DNA of 64,000 bases from Actinomyces sp. Marseille-P3109 (lineage in GTDB: Bacteria; Actinomycetota; Actinomycetes; Actinomycetales; Actinomycetaceae): the NCBI RefSeq assembly GCF_900323545.1, contig NZ_OOHN01000008.1, positions 2,620,460 to 2,684,459 of the forward strand. Reading direction: 5' to 3'. Both the position numbers and the translations under genes were made by a program. A model generated the notes under the pieces. It had not been told where the DNA came from. It worked only from the letters and a program-made list of their open reading frames with translations, and did not search any database. This document shows, piece after piece, positions 8,208 through 16,800 of this stretch; positions within the stretch are counted from its first letter, which is position 1, and each line of letters starts with the position of its first letter.

Positions 8208-9716
8208 ATGATTCACCACATCACCTTGACCGGGCGCAGCATCGCCCTGGCCTGCGACGGCACGGTGTCCACCCAGCACGGGGCCGGCGGCGCCACCGGC
8301 GCGGTCTACGTGGAGGCCTCGCACCTGACCCTCCTGCACGACATGCGCGACGGCGAGTTCTACCGCACCGGCCAGAACTCCTGGTCGCCGTCGGGATGGC
8401 GCCGTCTGAGCGAGGCGCCGATGCGCATCGCGGGCCAGCAGCGCCGTCGGACCGCCGACGACGACCCCTGGGACGACCCGGTCCGCCACCACTCGGCCTG
8501 GATGGCGGTCCTGGAGGACTCCGCCGGGGCGCTGCTCGTGGGCTGCCTGGACGGGCGCACGCCGCGGGTGCGTGCCGACACCGCGGTCCTGGAGGCCTTC
8601 ACCGAGTCCGGCGATCCGGCGCGCTGGGTGATCCTGCCCGGTCCGGCCACCGCCGTCATGGCCCGCTACGCGCGCGAGCTCGGCGAGAGCCTGGGCAGCC
8701 GGCCCGTTGAGCCGCAGAGCGTGTGGTGCTCCTGGTACTCCTACTACGAGGGCATCTCGCAGGAGGCCCTTGAGCGCGAGATCCCGCAGGTCGCCGAGCT
8801 GGGCTTCAAGACCCTCCAGATCGACGACGGCTGGGAGGTCGCGGTCGGCGACTGGGAGGCCGGCGAGAGCTTCGGCGACGGCATGGAGGCCGCCGCCGCC
8901 CGGATCCGCGAGGCCGGCATGCAGCCGGGCCTGTGGGTGGCGCCCTTCATCGCCCTGCCCGGCTCCCGGGCGGTGCGCGACTACCCGGAGATGTTCGTCC
9001 ACAACGCCGACGGCGGACTGGCCGTGGCCGGCTCCAACTGGGGCGCCGACTACTACGCGCTGGACACGACCCACCCCACCGCCCAGACCTACGTGCGCAA
9101 GCTCATCGCCAAGATCGTCCACCGGTGGGGCTTCAGCTACCTCAAGCTCGACTTCATCAACGCCGCCGCCATTCCCGGATACCGCCACCGGCAGATCGAC
9201 CGCGAGGAGGCCTACCGCACCGGGCTGCGCCTTGTGCGCGACACCGCCGGTGACGAGACCTTCCTCCTGGGGTCCGGGGCCCTCATCATGCCCTCGCTCG
9301 GGCTGCTCGACGCGGTGCGGGTGGGGCCGGACGTGGCCCCCATGTGGGAGAACTACGCCTCCGACGACTTATCCGACGCCAAGGCCTACAACGCCCTGCA
9401 CGCCGGCATCAACCGGCTCTGGCTGGGGCGGGTCATCGGGGTCGACCCCGACGTCGTCTTCTTCCGTCACCGCCGCAACCTCCTGGACGACACCCAGATG
9501 CAGTGGCTGCGCGACGTGGCCGAGGCCAGCCGCTACCGGTGCCTGTCGGACCAGATGACCTGGCTCGACGACGAGGAGAAGGAGGCCGTGCGCGCCTACC
9601 TTTCCGCCGAGGACGAGCCCCTGGAGATCCTGGGGCGCTACCGCTTCAGCCTGGGTGAGCGCGAGATCGACCTCACCGAGGCCATCGAGGGAACGGCGTC
9701 GGCCTACCCGCTGTGA
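8208..9716 (+). CDS. Alpha-galactosidase-like glycoside hydrolase (GH36/GH-D clan)
   Basis: A retaining glycosidase of 502 residues with a TIM barrel. QIDDGWE (residues 204-210), GLWVAPFIA and YLKLDFINAA (Asp315, the probable nucleophile) are typical of GH36-type alpha-galactosidases. Asp375 in RVGPDVAP is a candidate acid/base. There is no signal peptide, so it should act in the cytoplasm on imported oligosaccharides. The ATG at 8208 has the Shine-Dalgarno GAGGAGA; the frame stays open upstream through the palindrome, but that stretch looks non-coding. It follows the Gfo/Idh/MocA gene. No transporter or regulator is adjacent, and the exact substrate is not decidable. Confidence 0.85.
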   Translation: MIHHITLTGRSIALACDGTVSTQHGAGGATGAVYVEASHLTLLHDMRDGEFYRTGQNSWSPSGWRRLSEAPMRIAGQQRRRTADDDPWDDPVRHHSAWMAVLEDSAGALLVGCLDGRTPRVRADTAVLEAFTESGDPARWVILPGPATAVMARYARELGESLGSRPVEPQSVWCSWYSYYEGISQEALEREIPQVAELGFKTLQIDDGWEVAVGDWEAGESFGDGMEAAAARIREAGMQPGLWVAPFIALPGSRAVRDYPEMFVHNADGGLAVAGSNWGADYYALDTTHPTAQTYVRKLIAKIVHRWGFSYLKLDFINAAAIPGYRHRQIDREEAYRTGLRLVRDTAGDETFLLGSGALIMPSLGLLDAVRVGPDVAPMWENYASDDLSDAKAYNALHAGINRLWLGRVIGVDPDVVFFRHRRNLLDDTQMQWLRDVAEASRYRCLSDQMTWLDDEEKEAVRAYLSAEDEPLEILGRYRFSLGEREIDLTEAIEGTASAYPL

Positions 9717-9777
9717 GGCGGGGCTGAGACGGCGTCGGGGCTAGGAGTCGGCCGGGGTCAGCCGGGTCCGATCGAGA

Positions 9778-9857
9778 ACGTACTTTTTCCGTGAGGACTG
9801 CGTTCTCCCGCAGACCGCTGCGGTCCGTCTGCAGTCGTCTGTGGGAGAAGTACGTCC
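9778..9857. repeat. Palindromic element family 2, copy G
   Basis: The outer arms contain ACGTACTT and AAGTACGT. The inner arms TTCTCCCGCAGAC and GTCTGTGGGAGAA differ at one position. It also contains GAGGACTGCGTTCT, shared with copies near 28.8 and 44.3 kb. It lies between convergent genes (ends at 9716 and 9947), so a bidirectional terminator is likely. Confidence 0.75.
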
Positions 9858-9946
9858 CCGAAGCGAATCGCAGTCCCCGATGCGTGCACCGGGGACTGCG
9901 TCGTCGGAACGGTCGTCGGAACCGTCGCCAGAAAGGCCGGCCCGCC

Positions 9947-11524
9947 CTACTTGGTGGGTGTGCGGCCCAGGGTGAGGTAGCCGGGGAGCGTCTGGTCCTG
10001 GCCGGCACTGGAGAAGCGCAGCGGCTGGCCCGACTCCAGCGGGTTGACCACGCGCACCAGGATCGTGTTCTCACCGGCTGGGTCCTCCGGCAGCTGCCCG
10101 GAGAAGGTCTGGGTCTTACCGACCTCGATCTTGCGCAGGTCACCGCTGAGCGTCGTGCGCCCGACCTCCGTTCCGGTCGAGGTGTTGATGGCCACCGTCT
10201 CCACGCTCCAGTTGTAGTAGAAGGGGGCCACCCCGTTGTTGGCGATCTGCACCTCGACCTTGCCGTGGCGCATGCGCCAGCGCGCCACCGACAGGTCGTA
10301 GCCGGTCTCGGCGGAGGCCTGCACGGCGCGCTCTCGCTCAGTGCCGCTCAGCGTCGTCGTGAAGGCCCAGTTGTCCACCAGCCAGCTGGCGTGCGTGGCC
10401 TTGATGGAGGCGTCGATGTCCACCGTTGCGCCGTTGGAGCCCGAGGACATGCAGCTGCCCGGGTTGCGCACCGAGCACTCCTGGATCCCCGGGTAGACCT
10501 CGCCGCCGATCGGGTACTGCTGCCAGGCCTGGTCCGCCTTCGCGTTCTTCAGCTGCGGCAGGAAGTGCCAGTTGGCGGTCCCCGTGGTTTCGTAGCCGAA
10601 GGAGTCGTCGTGGTAGCCGACGCCGCACTTGACCGTCTCCGCGGACGGGTAGCGGGCCATCGTCGGCGTCACCTGGAAGGCGCTGTCCCAGGTGTCGATG
10701 AGGGTGTTCTGGTTGGCCGTCGAGGGCATCCAGTTCTCACCGGAGGGGTTCTCCCCGGAGACCTTACCGTTCATCGGGTAGGTGTGCCCCTCGCCCCAGA
10801 AGCCCACAAGGCCGTGGGTGATGAAGGCCAGGCGCGCATCGCCGTCGTACTGCTGGCCCAGGGTGGAGACGAAGCCGGTGAGCATCGACATCATCTCGGG
10901 GTCGTTGTAGTCGGGTGCGAGCGACTGGCCCGGCGCGTTGCCGTAGACCGTGTACTCGTGGGTCGGGACCTCGTGGGAGCTCAGCATGTAGGCCGGCATG
11001 CCGCTGGGGCGCCCGGGGTAGTCGACGTAGAAGCGCAGCACCGCCTGGTGCCCGCGTGAGGCGATGGCGTTGAGGTGCGCCTCGAGCCTGTCCCACGAGT
11101 AGGAGCCGGGCCCGGTGACGACGTCGCTGACCGGCAGCGTCAGCCACTCCATCGTGTAGGGCGGGGCCGACTCGGGCAGGCCGGGCGAGTGGGAGGCGTC
11201 CGACGGCGCGAAGGGCATCATGCCCTTGAGCGGGTTGGACTCGGGTGTGGTTCCCGCCGAGACCTCGGTCCAGGCCCGGCTGCAGTTGCAGGCCCGGAAC
11301 CCGGTCGACAGGGACACGACGGCGACGAGCGCCATGATGATGACGCCGAGGCGCGGTTTGCGGCCCTTGCGGAGCCGGTTGAGCATCTGACGGCTCAGTG
11401 CCTGACGGCTCGGTGTGCGGGGACGATCTGTGCCTCCGCCGTTGGAGGGCGCTTCCTGCGTGGCTCCGAAGATGGGAGCTTCGGAGGCTGACGAGCGGTT
11501 GTCGTCGTTCTGTGATGTGATCAT
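9947..11524 (-). CDS. DUF4832 domain exported protein
   Basis: A protein of 525 residues. A basic, Ser-rich cytoplasmic N-terminus (residues 1-58) is followed by one hydrophobic segment (LGVIIMALVAVVSLSTGF) and then a large external domain. The region from about residue 90 (NPLKGMMPFAP, later HGLVGFWGEGHTYPM) resembles the DUF4874/DUF4832 glycosidase-like barrel proteins of actinobacteria and Bacteroidetes. The C-terminal part (NNGVAPFYYNWSVE) resembles the DUF4832 beta-sandwich. Activity is unknown; carbohydrate binding or hydrolysis at the surface is inferred from the fold family. It faces the alpha-galactosidase gene tail to tail. A cysteine pair just after the hydrophobic segment (ACNCS) could be a weak lipobox, but the spacing is not classical. 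Confidence 0.7.
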   Translation of the reverse strand: MITSQNDDNRSSASEAPIFGATQEAPSNGGGTDRPRTPSRQALSRQMLNRLRKGRKPRLGVIIMALVAVVSLSTGFRACNCSRAWTEVSAGTTPESNPLKGMMPFAPSDASHSPGLPESAPPYTMEWLTLPVSDVVTGPGSYSWDRLEAHLNAIASRGHQAVLRFYVDYPGRPSGMPAYMLSSHEVPTHEYTVYGNAPGQSLAPDYNDPEMMSMLTGFVSTLGQQYDGDARLAFITHGLVGFWGEGHTYPMNGKVSGENPSGENWMPSTANQNTLIDTWDSAFQVTPTMARYPSAETVKCGVGYHDDSFGYETTGTANWHFLPQLKNAKADQAWQQYPIGGEVYPGIQECSVRNPGSCMSSGSNGATVDIDASIKATHASWLVDNWAFTTTLSGTERERAVQASAETGYDLSVARWRMRHGKVEVQIANNGVAPFYYNWSVETVAINTSTGTEVGRTTLSGDLRKIEVGKTQTFSGQLPEDPAGENTILVRVVNPLESGQPLRFSSAGQDQTLPGYLTLGRTPTK

Positions 11525-11870
11525 GAGAACTTTTAGGTAGGCGTGAGGGTGAAGGCAACCCTACCGGTCAGTCGGTCGACGTCTCTGTGCTATCGCTGAC
11601 AACGTGCAGAGTTGACAGGCATGAAGCGCTGTGCTTCTTCGCACGGCGCTGGGTGTCATCAACCTGCGTGGGGTTGGTGAGATCCAGATTACTCCGCTTT
11701 TCAACGGTCGTACGTCACAGTCATGTCGCTGAGCGTCACGACTGGGTGTCGGCCGTGGAGGGCGCCCAGTGCTCGCGAGGGACCGAGGGGATGGGTTGAG
11801 GGCGCGGGGCGTCGTCGTCGCCAGGTGGGACGAGATTGCCGCTGCGCGCATAAGCGGCAATGATGACTCC
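11525..11870. other. Intergenic region between divergent genes
   Basis: This stretch of 346 bases holds the promoters of the DUF4832 gene (left) and serC (right). The only site assigned is AATGAT at 11859-11864, six bases before the serC start codon. A TTGACA occurs near 11610 but has no convincing -10 partner. No gene with credible coding character is seen. Confidence 0.5.
11859..11864 (+). promoter_or_regulatory. -10-like AATGAT, probable leaderless start of serC
   Basis: AATGAT ends six bases before the GTG at 11871, matching the leaderless geometry seen at other genes. No Shine-Dalgarno sequence precedes the GTG. Confidence 0.35.
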
Positions 11871-12950
11871 GTGCGCGTCTTCAATTTCTCCGCCGGTCCC
11901 GCCCAGCTTCCCCTGCCGGTCCTCGAGCAGGCCGCCTCCGAGCTCACCAGCTGGGGCGGATCGGGGATGTCCGTCCTGGAGGTCTCCCACCGCGGAGCCG
12001 ACTTCGTGGCCTGCGCGGCCGATGCCGAGGCCACGCTGCGCCGACTGCTGTCCGTCCCCGAGAACTACCGCGTCCTCTTCCTCCAGGGCGGGGCCAGCGC
12101 CCAGTTCGCCGGCATCCCCCTCAACCTGACCGCCCCCGGTGACACGGTCGCCTACCTCAACACCGGCCAGTGGTCCGCCAAGGCCATCAAGCAGGCCGGC
12201 GCCTACGAGCTCGACGTCGTCGTGCCCGCCGATGAGGCCGCCTCCTCCTACACGACCACGCCCGAGCCCGGCTCCTTCGCCGTCCCCGAGGCCGCCCGCT
12301 ACCTGCACTACACGCCCAACGAGACCATCGGCGGCGTCGAGTTCGACTACGTGCCCGACGCCGGCGACGTCCCGCTCGTGGCCGACTTCTCCTCCACGAT
12401 CCTCTCGCGGCCCATCGACGTGAGCCGCTACGGCCTCATCTACGCCGGCGCCCAGAAGAACATGGGCCCCTCGGGGCTGGCCGTCGTCATCGTGCGCGAG
12501 GACCTGCTGGGGCGGGCCCGCCGGGTGACTCCCACCGTCCTGGACTATCAGAAGATGGCCGACGCCGACTCCATGCTCAACACGCCCCCCACCTTCGCCA
12601 TCTACCTGCTGGGACTCATCGGCCACTGGATCGAGGACGGCGGCGGCCTGGAGGCGATGGCCGAGCGCAACCGCGCCAAGGCCGAGCTCCTCTACGGCGC
12701 CATCGACTCCTCCGACTTCTACGCCAACCCGGTCGAGAAGCGCTCGCGCTCCTGGATGAACGTGCCCTTCACCCTGGCCGACCCCGCCCTCGACGCCGAC
12801 TTCCTGGCCGGCGCCCAGGCCGCGGGCCTGACCAACCTCAAGGGCCACCGCTCCGTGGGCGGCATGCGCGCCTCCATCTACAACGCCATGCCGATCGAGG
12901 GCGTGCGCGCCCTCATCGACTACATGACCGACTTCGCCGCTCGGGCCTGA
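11871..12950 (+). CDS. serC: Phosphoserine aminotransferase SerC
   Basis: This enzyme of 359 residues converts 3-phosphohydroxypyruvate and glutamate to phosphoserine in serine synthesis. The start is placed at GTG 11871 because the conserved N-terminus FNFSAGPAQLP follows at once and the length then matches the family. The motif VLEVSHRG, the segment ADFSSTILSRPIDVSRYG and the PLP lysine in YAGAQKNMG (Lys196) are all present. The sequence follows the E. coli/Firmicutes type of SerC closely and differs from the mycobacterial type. serA follows 77 bases downstream, so the two are probably one operon. Confidence 0.95.
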   Translation: MRVFNFSAGPAQLPLPVLEQAASELTSWGGSGMSVLEVSHRGADFVACAADAEATLRRLLSVPENYRVLFLQGGASAQFAGIPLNLTAPGDTVAYLNTGQWSAKAIKQAGAYELDVVVPADEAASSYTTTPEPGSFAVPEAARYLHYTPNETIGGVEFDYVPDAGDVPLVADFSSTILSRPIDVSRYGLIYAGAQKNMGPSGLAVVIVREDLLGRARRVTPTVLDYQKMADADSMLNTPPTFAIYLLGLIGHWIEDGGGLEAMAERNRAKAELLYGAIDSSDFYANPVEKRSRSWMNVPFTLADPALDADFLAGAQAAGLTNLKGHRSVGGMRASIYNAMPIEGVRALIDYMTDFAARA

Positions 12951-13027
12951 GCTCCCCTCCGGCTCCCTCTGTCCCTCGAGCCGCAGCCGGCTCCTTCCTT
13001 CCAGACCGCCCTGAAGAAAGTACTTCC

Positions 13028-14218
13028 GTGACCACCAGCACCGCTGACCACAAGTTCCGTATCCGCACCCTCAACGCCATCTCCGGGGCCGGCCTGTCCC
13101 GCCTGCCCGACGAGCTCTACGAGGTCGGCGGCTCCGTGGAGGACCCCGACGCCCTCCTGGTGCGCTCGGCCAAGCTCCACGACACCCCCATCGAGGACTC
13201 GGTCCTGGCGGTGGCCCGCGCCGGTGCCGGCACGAACAACATCCCGGTGGACGCACTCACCGAGCGCGGCGTGCCCGTGTTCAACACCCCCGGAGCCAAT
13301 GCCAACGCCGTCAAGGAGCTGGTCCTGGCTGGCCTGTTCATCGCCTCGCGCAATCTCATCCCGGCGGCCCGCTTCGCCCACACCCTCGAGGGCGACAACG
13401 CCGAGATCGCCAAGGCCGTCGAGGCCGGCAAGAAGCAGTTCGTCGGCTTCGAGCTGCCCGGCCGCACGCTCGGCGTCGTCGGGCTGGGGGCCATCGGCGT
13501 GCAGGTGGCCAACGCCGCCCTGGGGCTGGGGCTCAACGTCGTCGGCTTCGACCCGGGCATCTCGGTGGAGCACGCCTGGCACATGAGCGCCGAGGTCGAG
13601 CGGGCCGACTCCATGGAGGAGGTCTTCCGCCGCGCCGACATCCTCACCGTCCACGTGCCCCTCATCCCCGCCACCCGCGGACTGGTGAGCACCCAGCGCC
13701 TGGCCCTCATGAAGGAGACCGCGGTGCTGCTCAACTTCGCGCGCGCCGAGATCGTCGACACCGACGCCGTCGTGGCCGCCCTCGACGAGGGCACGCTGCG
13801 CGGCTACGTGTGCGACTTCCCCTCCACGCAGGTCCATAAGCACCCCAAGTGCATCTCCCTGCCCCACCTGGGTGCCTCCACCAAGGAGGCCGAGCGCAAC
13901 TGCGCCATCATGGCCGCTGACTCCCTGCGCGGCTTCCTCGAGGACGGCCAGGTGCACAACTCGGTCAACTTCCCCGAGGCCGTCATGGCGCGACAGGAGG
14001 GCACGCACCGCTTCGTCATCGTCAACCGCAACGTGCCCAACATGGTCGGCCAGGTCTCCACGATCGTGGCCCAGCACGGGCAGAACATCGCCAACCTGCT
14101 CAACAAGTCGCGCGGCGAGCTGGCGGTGACGCTGGTCGACATCGAGGGCGAGATCGACTCCCAGATCCTCGATGAGCTGCGCGCGATCGACGGCGTCCTG
14201 TCCGCCCGCGGCATCTGA
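13028..14218 (+). CDS. serA: D-3-phosphoglycerate dehydrogenase, short form with ACT domain
   Basis: This enzyme of 396 residues catalyses the first step of serine synthesis, oxidising 3-phosphoglycerate with NAD. The nucleotide fold motif GLGAIG is at residues 152-157, and the catalytic region includes the conserved Arg in NFARAEIVDT and the His in LPHLGAST. The C-terminal ACT domain (about 318-396, RFVIVNRNVPNMVG) is the usual serine-sensing module. It lacks the intervening ASB domain of the long mycobacterial SerA (about 530 residues). The start is GTG 13028. It follows serC on the same strand and converges with the Fic gene after 37 bases. Confidence 0.95.
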   Translation: MTTSTADHKFRIRTLNAISGAGLSRLPDELYEVGGSVEDPDALLVRSAKLHDTPIEDSVLAVARAGAGTNNIPVDALTERGVPVFNTPGANANAVKELVLAGLFIASRNLIPAARFAHTLEGDNAEIAKAVEAGKKQFVGFELPGRTLGVVGLGAIGVQVANAALGLGLNVVGFDPGISVEHAWHMSAEVERADSMEEVFRRADILTVHVPLIPATRGLVSTQRLALMKETAVLLNFARAEIVDTDAVVAALDEGTLRGYVCDFPSTQVHKHPKCISLPHLGASTKEAERNCAIMAADSLRGFLEDGQVHNSVNFPEAVMARQEGTHRFVIVNRNVPNMVGQVSTIVAQHGQNIANLLNKSRGELAVTLVDIEGEIDSQILDELRAIDGVLSARGI

Positions 14219-14255
14219 GCGCCGTCCGCCTCCTCATTCTTCAACGCCCGTCCCC

Positions 14256-15491
14256 TCACACGTCTGCGGGCGCCTGCCGGCGTCCGATCCCCGCGGCCAC
14301 CTCGTCCATGAGGTCCAGGACGTCCTGAGCCCTCCATGCGCGACGGCCCCTGGAGACCTGGTAGCCCCGAACGACGTCGGCGGCCTCCAGGCGCTCCAAC
14401 GCGCGCCGCGCCGCCTGCTCCGACACCCCCAGTGCGGCGGCCGCCCCACGAACGTCCATCACCGGCTGGGAGACCAGCAGACGCACGAGATCCCGGTCGG
14501 GGGTCCCGGCACGCGAGGACACGCGTTCCTGCATCTGCGTGTGCATGTCGTCGAGCTCCCGGCCCGCCCAGGACCCGAGCTCCGCCGCGCGCCGCGCCGC
14601 CTCGATGAACAGTTCCACCACGGCCAGTGGAGATCCTGACCGGTACTCGTCCAAGGCCTGGAAATAGGTCTCCACGTTTGTCAGCAGGATCGCCGACAGC
14701 GGCAGCGGCGCGGTGCGGGACAGCCCTTCCCCCGCCAGCAGGACGTGCACGAGAGCCCGCCCGGTGCGGCCGTTGCCGTCCGCGAAGGGATGGATCGTCT
14801 CCAGCTGGGCGTGCGCCAGCGCCGCCTTGGTCAGCGGCGGCAGATCCGGGCGCCGCATGAAGGCGAGCAGGTCCTCCAGTGCCGCCGGCACCCCCTCATG
14901 GTGAGGAGGGATGAACAGGGCACCTGCCGGGGACAGGTCCGAGCCGCCGATCCACACCGGTTCCTGTCGGAGCCTGCCCGCGATCGTCGAGTCCGAGCTC
15001 TCCAGCAGAACCCGGTGCATCGACAGCAGCGAGCTGAGGTCCAGCGGCCAGGGTGCCCCGGCGGCCGTCTCCATCGCCCGGGTGTTGGCCACGATGAGGG
15101 CGGCGTTGCCGCTGCTGCGGTCCTCGCCGAAGGCCTCCTCCTCCACGATGCGCCGGGCCGACGACGTCAGCCGCTCAATGCGTGAGGACGCGCTCGACTC
15201 ACTGCGCAGGAGCAACGCGGTGAAGGGAAGGAGAGCGGAGGCCGCGGTCGCGTCGAAGCGCGCCACGGCGGCCACCGCGGCTGCCTCACGGGCCATGACC
15301 GCCGTCGGAAGGGTGACGACGGCCTCAGCGATGGGCGGCGCCACGGCTGCGTCGTAGGTGGCCGGCAGGCGAGAACGTTGACGAGCGCTGAGGATGGCGC
15401 CGTCGCGGGGGCGCCAGGGCAGGGTCTCCCAGGTCACGCGCGGCCACGAGGCGATGCCGCCCGAGCTGGCGGCTGCGGGCTCCTGGTTCAT
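14256..15491 (-). CDS. Fic domain protein (probable AMPylase)
   Basis: A Fic family protein of 411 residues that probably transfers AMP or another nucleotide group to a target protein. The complete core motif HPFADGNGRTGR is at residues 234-245. An inhibitory-helix-like motif, SSRIER (residues 103-108), precedes it in the same chain; the usual Gly/Asn after the Glu is replaced by Arg. The N-terminal Fic_N-type region and a C-terminal winged-helix part (GVSEQAARRALERLEAADVV) fit the common Fic-HTH architecture. The ATG at 15491 has the strong Shine-Dalgarno AGGAGGTG. It stands alone, with no partner antitoxin gene, consistent with self-inhibition. The target is unknown. Confidence 0.88.
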   Translation of the reverse strand: MNQEPAAASSGGIASWPRVTWETLPWRPRDGAILSARQRSRLPATYDAAVAPPIAEAVVTLPTAVMAREAAAVAAVARFDATAASALLPFTALLLRSESSASSRIERLTSSARRIVEEEAFGEDRSSGNAALIVANTRAMETAAGAPWPLDLSSLLSMHRVLLESSDSTIAGRLRQEPVWIGGSDLSPAGALFIPPHHEGVPAALEDLLAFMRRPDLPPLTKAALAHAQLETIHPFADGNGRTGRALVHVLLAGEGLSRTAPLPLSAILLTNVETYFQALDEYRSGSPLAVVELFIEAARRAAELGSWAGRELDDMHTQMQERVSSRAGTPDRDLVRLLVSQPVMDVRGAAAALGVSEQAARRALERLEAADVVRGYQVSRGRRAWRAQDVLDLMDEVAAGIGRRQAPADV

Positions 15492-15635
15492 ATCTGACAC
15501 CTCCTGACAATCTGATGACATTTCACCACCATAAGTGTCAACAGATGTTGTGTCGACTCCTCGTGGATCCTCCTTGGTTGGTGGCCGGGGACGATCCATG
15601 CGGCGGGGGACAATCCGCACAGCCGCGGACAAACG

Positions 15636-15672
15636 GCGCGTGCGGGGACAGGATTCCCGTCCCCGCACGCGC
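15636..15672. repeat. Palindromic element family 3, copy 1
   Basis: The 14-base arms gcgcgtgcggggac and gtccccgcacgcgc pair perfectly around a 9-base centre. Several GGGGACA or GGACAA words lie around it. It sits downstream of the DUF4352-like gene and could be its terminator. Confidence 0.7.
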
Positions 15673-15759
15673 AGAACGCCCCCGGCCAGTTGTGGACCGC
15701 ACCCGGACGCGCGGAATGTCCCCTTACGCGTCAGACGCACCCGTGGGCACTGTGGAGCG

Positions 15760-16524
15760 TCAGAGATTGTTGACCCAGGCCCGGCGGTGTCCGAACAGCG
15801 AGAGGGTGGGCTTGTAGAGGAGCACGTACTGGCCCCCGGCCGACACGTCGGCGTCGAAGCAGACATCGCCACTGACCGAGCCGCCCGCGATGAGCTTGGA
15901 TGCGGACAGGTGGTTGCTCGAGCCCAGGAAGCCGCTGTTGCTGATCGCCCCGGCCGGGTCCTGCAGCGTGAAGTCCAGGGCGTTGACGTCCAGGGTGTTC
16001 TTGGAGCCGTTGGTGATCGTGATGGTGGAGCAGGCGGTGGGGCCCAGAGTGGCGTCGCCCGCGGACACGGGCGTGGCGGTCACCTGGATGCCGTCGTCGT
16101 CGATCGCCTCGCCCGCATGACCGACGACGTCGCCCTTCTGCATCCCGGGGAAGCTCAGGCCGGAGTCGCTCTTGCCCGCGTCGGCCTTGCCCGCGTCGTC
16201 GGCCTGAGCCGGCTGCTCCGGGTTGGGTGCCGCGGCGGAGTCCTGGCCGGCCGTCTCCTGCGGGATGGCGCTGGCCACTGACTGGGCGACGGGCGAGGGA
16301 GCGGCGGCGCCGGATTGCCCCGAGCCGTCGCCACCGTTCAGTGCCGAGGCGATGACGCAGACGCCGACGAACGCACCGATACCAGTGAGGATCTTGTGGC
16401 GGGCGAACCAGGAGCGCTTCGGCTCGGGAGCAGGACCGAAGGCGGGCGGCATGGGGTACCCCGGAACGGGAGTGCCGGCGGGCGAGGGCGGGACTGGGCT
16501 GGCTGGGCTGACTGGGTTGGTCAT
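15760..16524 (-). CDS. Membrane-anchored DUF4352-like (telomeric repeat-binding factor 2-type) protein
   Basis: A protein of 254 residues. A short Pro-rich cytoplasmic segment is followed by one membrane segment (ILTGIGAFVGVCVIASAL), an Ala/Gly/Ser-rich linker, and an external beta-rich domain from about residue 135 (IQVTATPVS, then TITITNGSKNTLDVNALDFTL). This matches the DUF4352/DUF5067-like immunoglobulin-fold domains of actinobacterial lipoproteins and membrane proteins. Function is unknown. ATG 16524 was chosen because it has the Shine-Dalgarno GAAGGA and the MTNP start; an open extension upstream is less likely. It diverges from the two-component system at 16801. Confidence 0.65.
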   Translation of the reverse strand: MTNPVSPASPVPPSPAGTPVPGYPMPPAFGPAPEPKRSWFARHKILTGIGAFVGVCVIASALNGGDGSGQSGAAAPSPVAQSVASAIPQETAGQDSAAAPNPEQPAQADDAGKADAGKSDSGLSFPGMQKGDVVGHAGEAIDDDGIQVTATPVSAGDATLGPTACSTITITNGSKNTLDVNALDFTLQDPAGAISNSGFLGSSNHLSASKLIAGGSVSGDVCFDADVSAGGQYVLLYKPTLSLFGHRRAWVNNL

Positions 16525-16680
16525 GATGGGGTCCTTCGAGATATGGGGGGAAGGCGCTGAGCGGGACGCGGCAGCGCCGGTACTGGTTTGAGTCATTGCT
16601 TGAGCTGACGGGATCAGCTGACGGGAACAACGATGGCCCCGGAGGCGCCCCGTGCACATCGACCGATGAGTCTGAGGCGG

Positions 16681-16718
16681 CTGTCCAAAAGGGCACTCAT
16701 CGCGCCTGTCCAAAAGGA
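16681..16718. repeat. Direct repeat CTGTCCAAAAGG x2
   Basis: The copies at 16681-16692 and 16706-16717 start 25 bases apart, in the gap between the DUF4352-like gene and the divergent sensor kinase. They may be binding sites for a regulator of either gene. This is inference from position only. Confidence 0.4.
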
Positions 16719-16788
16719 CGGCGGTGCCGGCGCTCCATCGGCCTGAATCGTGTCCTATCGGGTGATCTCACGTGTCAGTGCCCGGCTC

Positions 16789-16794
16789 TACAGT
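16789..16794 (+). promoter_or_regulatory. -10 box TACAGT, leaderless start of the sensor kinase
   Basis: TACAGT ends six bases before the ATG at 16801. No Shine-Dalgarno sequence is present. Confidence 0.5.
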
Positions 16795-16800
16795 GAGCAC

